From positions 1-32,296 of the IMG/VR virus record IMGVR_UViG_3300009705_000065: 32,296 nt of DNA; one strand, 5' to 3'. Position 1 is the stretch's first letter. Every line of letters starts with the position of its first letter. Position numbers and translations under genes: made by a program. Below the pieces are notes generated by a model. That model worked only from the letters and a program-made list of their open reading frames with translations. It had not been told where the DNA came from and ran no database searches. This document shows positions 29,570 to 32,296 of this stretch, one piece after another. The stretch comes from a virus.

Positions 29570-29723
29570 TATTTTCCTCTCCATTTATCCAATTCAATCT
29601 ATCATTTATCATTTCATGAAGCCGGTATAAATCATCTGTTGATAAATCCATATACAATGCCTGTAAATCCCTGTCGCTTTTGCTCTTTGGTAGAGAGAAA
29701 CCGCTTAAAAAGTCCTTTGACAT
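29559..29723 (-). CDS. Small unknown protein (54 aa)
   Basis: Begins MSKDFLSGFSLPKSKSDRDL and ends WINGEENNGI. Helical after residue 18. Its end contains the GAGAGG used by the next gene and overlaps it by eleven bases. No family recognised. Confidence 0.55.
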   Translation of the reverse strand: MSKDFLSGFSLPKSKSDRDLQALYMDLSTDDLYRLHEMINDRLNWINGEENNGI

Positions 29724-29724
29724 A

Positions 29725-29943
29725 TCAAGCACCACCATTATTCAAAAGATAGCATTTATTATCAGCAATACTACAACCTTCATCAAGTATTTCTTTCAAT
29801 TCTTCGGATGAATCTGCTTGAACCCTTAATTCTGCTACAATCCAACAATTATTCCTATCTTGTTTTAACTTAACCACATAGGTTGATGTTGGCATAACTA
29901 CAGGCTCATCTTTTCCTTCATCTTGTTTCCACCAAAATTTCAT
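29725..29943 (-). CDS. Small unknown protein (72 aa)
   Basis: Begins MKFWWKQDEGKDEPVV; strands TYVVKLKQDRNNCWIVAEL then helix SEELKEILDEG and a strand CYLLNNGGA. The beta-beta-alpha-beta order suggests a small compact domain. AAAGGTGAAG precedes the ATG. The ending NNGGA leaves a near-terminal Gly-Gly, but the order does not otherwise fit a beta-grasp well. Confidence 0.65.
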   Translation of the reverse strand: MKFWWKQDEGKDEPVVMPTSTYVVKLKQDRNNCWIVAELRVQADSSEELKEILDEGCSIADNKCYLLNNGGA

Positions 29944-30044
29944 TCTTCTTCACCTTTCTCTTGTTTACATCCATAACAGTAATTATCCTTATTGGATATT
30001 ACTACTTCACAAATTACGCATTGGTTTTTAATTCTTATTTTCAT
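29940..30044 (-). CDS. Tiny C4 zinc-ribbon protein (34 aa)
   Basis: MKIRIKNQCVICEVVI and NYCYGCKQE give two CxxC pairs (9/12, 23/26), the minimum for a zinc ribbon. The tail KGEEE encodes the following ribosome site. GAGGAGGAATAATAAATG precedes the start. Confidence 0.6.
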   Translation of the reverse strand: MKIRIKNQCVICEVVISNKDNYCYGCKQEKGEEE

Positions 30045-30047
30045 TTA

Positions 30048-30233
30048 TTATTCCTCCTCTTTTTTCATTGCTTCTTGCATTTCATAATCTAAACATTGAT
30101 AACAAGAACAATCATTAGATGCTAAGTTAAATACAGCCACCATCAATTCTTCATGTGTCAATAATCCTAATAGATTAATTATGTTTTCCTTATGGTCTTT
30201 GGTAAATCCATCACCACGATTTAATTGAACCAT
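30048..30233 (-). CDS. Small unknown protein with CxC..C site (61 aa)
   Basis: Start at MVQLNRGDGFTKDH, where GGGAGGAG lies upstream and TAATG overlaps the preceding stop; the frame is open a little further. Helices and a NDCSCYQCLDYE cluster suggest a partial metal site. Tail AMKKEEE. Confidence 0.6.
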   Translation of the reverse strand: MVQLNRGDGFTKDHKENIINLLGLLTHEELMVAVFNLASNDCSCYQCLDYEMQEAMKKEEE

Positions 30234-30442
30234 TAGAACTCCTCCCTCATCATTACTATACCGCATTGTCTTAGGATTCTCATAACTGAATTTCGTGTGT
30301 TAATCTTACGCTTAGTTTTCTCAGTCCACCAAGATTGTTGTATCAATTCACATACTAAGATACTGATACCTTTTTCAACATCTTCTCCTTCCATTCTTTC
30401 TATGACTCTTACAGCCCACATTTCATATTCAATTTGTTTCAT
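30233..30442 (-). CDS. Unknown helical protein (69 aa)
   Basis: Start at MKQIEYEMWAVRVIERM, a TAATG overlap with the upstream stop and GGTGGA before it. Helical with a basic centre (WWTEKTKRKINTRNSVM) that may be a small helix-turn-helix. No family recognised. Confidence 0.6.
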   Translation of the reverse strand: MKQIEYEMWAVRVIERMEGEDVEKGISILVCELIQQSWWTEKTKRKINTRNSVMRILRQCGIVMMREEF

Positions 30443-30729
30443 TATTTCCACCATCCAGCAAAGCATTCTGTCATACCAAGTTCAAGGTTAAAGTCTACTA
30501 CTTTCGCTTCTTCTTTTATACATACATACAATCTATTGATTAAATGATTATTAACTTCTGTCCAATCAATTTTCTTATCAATCCTACGATTAACCAAGAT
30601 TAAAGTGTCTAAGTAATCTTCAACACACATATTATCTCCATGATTCTTAGTCTTTGATACTGTAGCATCTACAGCAACCATAAACTTAGCCCACTTTTCT
30701 TCAGTCCATGTTATATTGTTTCTCCTCAT
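30442..30729 (-). CDS. Unknown protein (95 aa)
   Basis: Begins MRRNNITWTEEKWAKFMVAV and has VEDYLDTLILVNRRIDKKID, ending ECFAGWWK. WTEEKW...F resembles the start of a Myb/SANT-like helix, but the rest does not confirm it. ATGA overlap with the upstream gene. Confidence 0.65.
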   Translation of the reverse strand: MRRNNITWTEEKWAKFMVAVDATVSKTKNHGDNMCVEDYLDTLILVNRRIDKKIDWTEVNNHLINRLYVCIKEEAKVVDFNLELGMTECFAGWWK

Positions 30730-31025
30730 TCTTCTTCCTCCTCTTTACACCAGCAAGAAGGATGACATACACCTTCTCCGAATAGATTCATTCCTCCGTA
30801 TAAATGTGTTCTCTCATCATCCCCTTGAGAATAAACTTTTTCCTCAATTTGTAGAACATCTTGAACTGTTGAATTAAGTAGTATACGGGTATCAGCCATA
30901 GCCTTTTTGTATTGACATATTTTCTGTGCCTGCACCCATAACAAATATAGGTTGTTTTCATATGTATTCAGTTCATCTATTGACATATTTTTCATTTCTT
31001 GTATCGTTTTCAATTGGTTTTCCAT
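30726..31025 (-). CDS. Coiled-coil protein with Cys-rich end (99 aa)
   Basis: Begins MENQLKTIQEMKNMSIDEL; a long helix to about residue 65, then YGGMNLFGEG and CHPSCWCKEEEEE. The Cys cluster may bind metal; the Glu run encodes the next ribosome site. GGTGAT precedes the ATG, and palindrome copy B lies 38 bases upstream, so this gene may share control with the family at 28 and 31 kb. Confidence 0.65.
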   Translation of the reverse strand: MENQLKTIQEMKNMSIDELNTYENNLYLLWVQAQKICQYKKAMADTRILLNSTVQDVLQIEEKVYSQGDDERTHLYGGMNLFGEGVCHPSCWCKEEEEE

Positions 31026-31063
31026 TAGATAATCACCGACATTAGCATGATAATTACATATGT

Positions 31064-31116
31064 AAGGTCGTCTGCAAAGCGACAGACCATATGGTACAAG
31101 GCTTTGCTGTTACCCT
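31064..31116. promoter_or_regulatory. Nested palindromic element (copy B)
   Basis: AAGGT (31064) - GCAAAGC (31074-31080) - ACCATATGGT (31086-31095) - GCTTTGC (31101-31107) - ACCCTATAAG (31112-31121). Same order as copy A, with a stronger inner stem. It lies between the T-rich end of the previous unit and the gene starting at 31025. Confidence 0.65.
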
Positions 31117-31121
31117 ATAAG

Positions 31122-31136
31122 AGAAAAAAAGAAAAA
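31122..31136 (-). terminator. T-rich stretch, candidate archaeal terminator
   Basis: On the minus strand TTTTTCTTTTTTTCTC lies about 100 bases after the stop of the gene at 31239-31829 and just before copy B. T-runs alone can stop archaeal RNA polymerase. The rest of 31137-31238 shows nothing else. Confidence 0.4.
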
Positions 31137-31238
31137 TATAGAGGTGATGTTTTTGATACGCAGAACATCTTAACTACGAACTGTTTTTTATGGTGTCAAT
31201 CACACACGAACATTACTTTGAAGACTCAATCTTCTTCT

Positions 31239-31829
31239 TCAAACAGTTGCAGGTGAATCCTCTCCTGTTTCTGTCTTTTCTGCACCTTCTTCTGCTGGCG
31301 GAGGACTGATATTAAATCCTGCTGCTGCATCAAAATCACCTGTCCAACGACCATCATTGAAATACTTAGTAAATCTTTGACGAACCGCTAATACCCGACC
31401 CTTAGCAAAAGTTTCAGCATCTTCATATGAAGAGCCACCTAATTCTTTGTTTCGGTCACTTACAACGCTAATCTGTTGGATGATTTCATTGTCATTCCAA
31501 AATCCTGTATAGGCTTCTGCTACTGCATTACCCATTTCTTTCAAGGATGTTTGAACATTCATAGGTAATGTAGATTCTTTACCCTTTTGAATAGGCCAAT
31601 CTTCTAAATTACGACCTTCAAGCAGTATAGAAGACCAATACTTTTTACGCATAGCGGCTCGCTTGCCACCACGCTTAATATTCATCTTAATAATATCAAC
31701 GGAATCGCTGACATCTTCATCTGCCTTAATCAAAGGTCTGTGTTCTTTAATCCATGTTTGGACTTTACCTATGCGGCTATCCCAATCATCATCATTCATG
31801 CTCATATCTTTATCGTTTTTATCGCTCAT
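31239..31829 (-). CDS. Second member of the local paralogous family (196 aa)
   Basis: Start at MSDKNDKDMSMNDDDW with GGTAGGAG upstream; the frame is open further, but that part covers palindrome copy C and is probably non-coding. KVQTWIKEHRPLIKADED, IIKMNIKRGGKRA and WSSILLEGRN match the 191-aa protein at 28355-28930; KGRVLAVRQRFTKYFNDGRW matches both it and the partial gene at 32015. The C-terminus is a disordered Pro/Glu/Thr tail. The function is unknown; abundant DNA- or capsid-associated protein is one possibility, from the repeated 'IKRG' and basic segments. Confidence 0.75.
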   Translation of the reverse strand: MSDKNDKDMSMNDDDWDSRIGKVQTWIKEHRPLIKADEDVSDSVDIIKMNIKRGGKRAAMRKKYWSSILLEGRNLEDWPIQKGKESTLPMNVQTSLKEMGNAVAEAYTGFWNDNEIIQQISVVSDRNKELGGSSYEDAETFAKGRVLAVRQRFTKYFNDGRWTGDFDAAAGFNISPPPAEEGAEKTETGEDSPATV

Positions 31830-31879
31830 ATATTTTTCTCCTACCTTAGTAAGTGATATAGGTGATGAAATTAGATTGA

Positions 31880-31941
31880 TAAGGTAACCGCCAAAGTCTC
31901 TTACCATATGGTTCTTTATACTTTGATAATACAGAACCTTA
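31880..31941. promoter_or_regulatory. Nested palindromic element (copy C)
   Basis: TAAGGT (31880) - CAAAG (31892) - ACCATATGGT (31903-31912) - CTTTG (31921) - ACCTTA (31936-31941). It lies 51 bases before the ATG of the gene at 31239-31829. Six A (31943-31948, T on the minus strand) flank it on the side of the upstream gene. The rest of the 31830-32014 gap shows nothing else. Confidence 0.65.
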
Positions 31942-32014
31942 CAAAAAAGAGGATGCTGGAGGTATATGAAAACCCCCAACACCCAATTTCCCACACCACA
32001 AGGACTTTATTTGA

Positions 32015-32296
32015 TTAATAATAGTCTGCCTTTGTATAGCAACCTTCCATGAATATTTCCCTATGCTTCTGGAAAGCCTTACCTATTGTTTCTTCCTGTC
32101 CATCCCAAGTTCCCTCTCGGTAAAACTTCAACAATGAGCGTCTAACTGCATTACCTTGAGTTAGTGCTAAACTATCTCCTTGAATTGCGTCATTAGCGGC
32201 AGGGTCATCTCGGTCAAGTATTCTTCGCTGTCTAACATTGAAAGGTATAAATCCTAACTGCATCTTCATCTTATAGTAATATTGTTCTGCTTCTGC
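32015..32296 (-). CDS. Third member of the local paralogous family, 5' end outside the window
   Basis: The frame is open to the window edge (beginning AEAEQYYYKMKMQLGF), so at least 93 residues are visible and the N-terminus is missing. GNAVRRSLLKFYREGTWDG matches the C-terminal block of the two related genes (KGRVLAVRQRFTKYFNDGRW; DGRISMLKKMFDEDKWDG). It ends GCYTKADYY. An internal ATG exists but has no clear ribosome site, so truncation by the window is the better reading. Confidence 0.65.
   Translation of the reverse strand, partial: AEAEQYYYKMKMQLGFIPFNVRQRRILDRDDPAANDAIQGDSLALTQGNAVRRSLLKFYREGTWDGQEETIGKAFQKHREIFMEGCYTKADYY

Noticed and set aside
31830-31994. N-terminal extension of the 196-aa protein
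   Set aside because: The frame is open, but the extra 55 codons cross palindrome copy C and there is a good ribosome site before the inner ATG; the related protein has no such extension.
1-32296. Integrated provirus signs (integrase, attachment sites, insertion sequences)
   Set aside because: No integrase, transposase or host gene is visible, and the tRNAs are not flanked by direct repeats that I can see.

Overview
This window reads as part of the genome of an AT-rich, double-stranded DNA virus of an archaeon, probably a tailed virus of a marine euryarchaeon resembling the published magrovirus-type genomes. The lineage is inferred from gene content; no search was run. The evidence is a nearly complete archaeal/eukaryal-type replication set (likely primase, family B polymerase, PCNA-like clamp, RFC small subunit, ATP-dependent ligase, Cas4-like nuclease, RecA-fold ATPase), a TFB-like transcription factor and a probable histone-fold protein. 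These sit among small phage-type genes, two tRNAs and a class II ribonucleotide reductase. No capsid, portal or terminase gene is visible, so the structural genes lie outside the window. Every convincing protein gene and both tRNAs are on the minus strand, in chains of ATGA, TGATG or TAATG overlaps with GGTGA or GGAGG ribosome binding sites.

Layout, by coordinate: 1-6.5 kb, primase start, Cas4-like nuclease (interrupted by a frameshift), HNH protein, PolB, a run of tiny zinc or coiled-coil proteins, sliding clamp. 6.6-10.4 kb, RecA-fold ATPase, large unknown acidic protein, RFC small subunit. 10.4-14.4 kb, winged-helix/zinc protein, second P-loop ATPase, degenerate LAGLIDADG-like protein, DNA ligase, histone-fold protein. 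14.4-20.7 kb, JAMM protease, several zinc-ribbon proteins, conserved phage proteins, E1/ThiF-like enzyme, TFB, and a 405-aa protein with a possible E2-like end. 20.8-24.3 kb, ribonucleotide reductase, HicA-like small protein, HNH endonuclease. 24.3-24.5 kb, tRNA-Arg(UCU) and tRNA-Leu(UAA). 24.5-27.4 kb, small genes including a 68-aa ubiquitin-like protein ending in GG-KA and a DUF1599/Nmad1 protein. 27.4-28.35 kb, a non-coding region with iterons, inverted repeats and a GC-rich island: the best origin candidate. 28.35-32.3 kb, accessory genes including three related proteins, plus intergenic nested palindromes centred on ACCATATGGT.

The most interesting reading is that the virus encodes a dispersed ubiquitin-like conjugation system: a Ubl with a C-terminal di-glycine and two extra residues (25291-25497), an E1/ThiF adenylating enzyme (16495-17052), a JAMM/JAB deconjugase or Ubl-maturation protease (14745-15251), and a less certain E2-like partner (C-terminus of 17808-19025). 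A second theme is control of archaeal transcription and chromatin by the virus (TFB-like factor, histone-fold protein, repeated palindromes). A third is a family of related genes at 28-32 kb, two of them visibly preceded by a nested palindrome.
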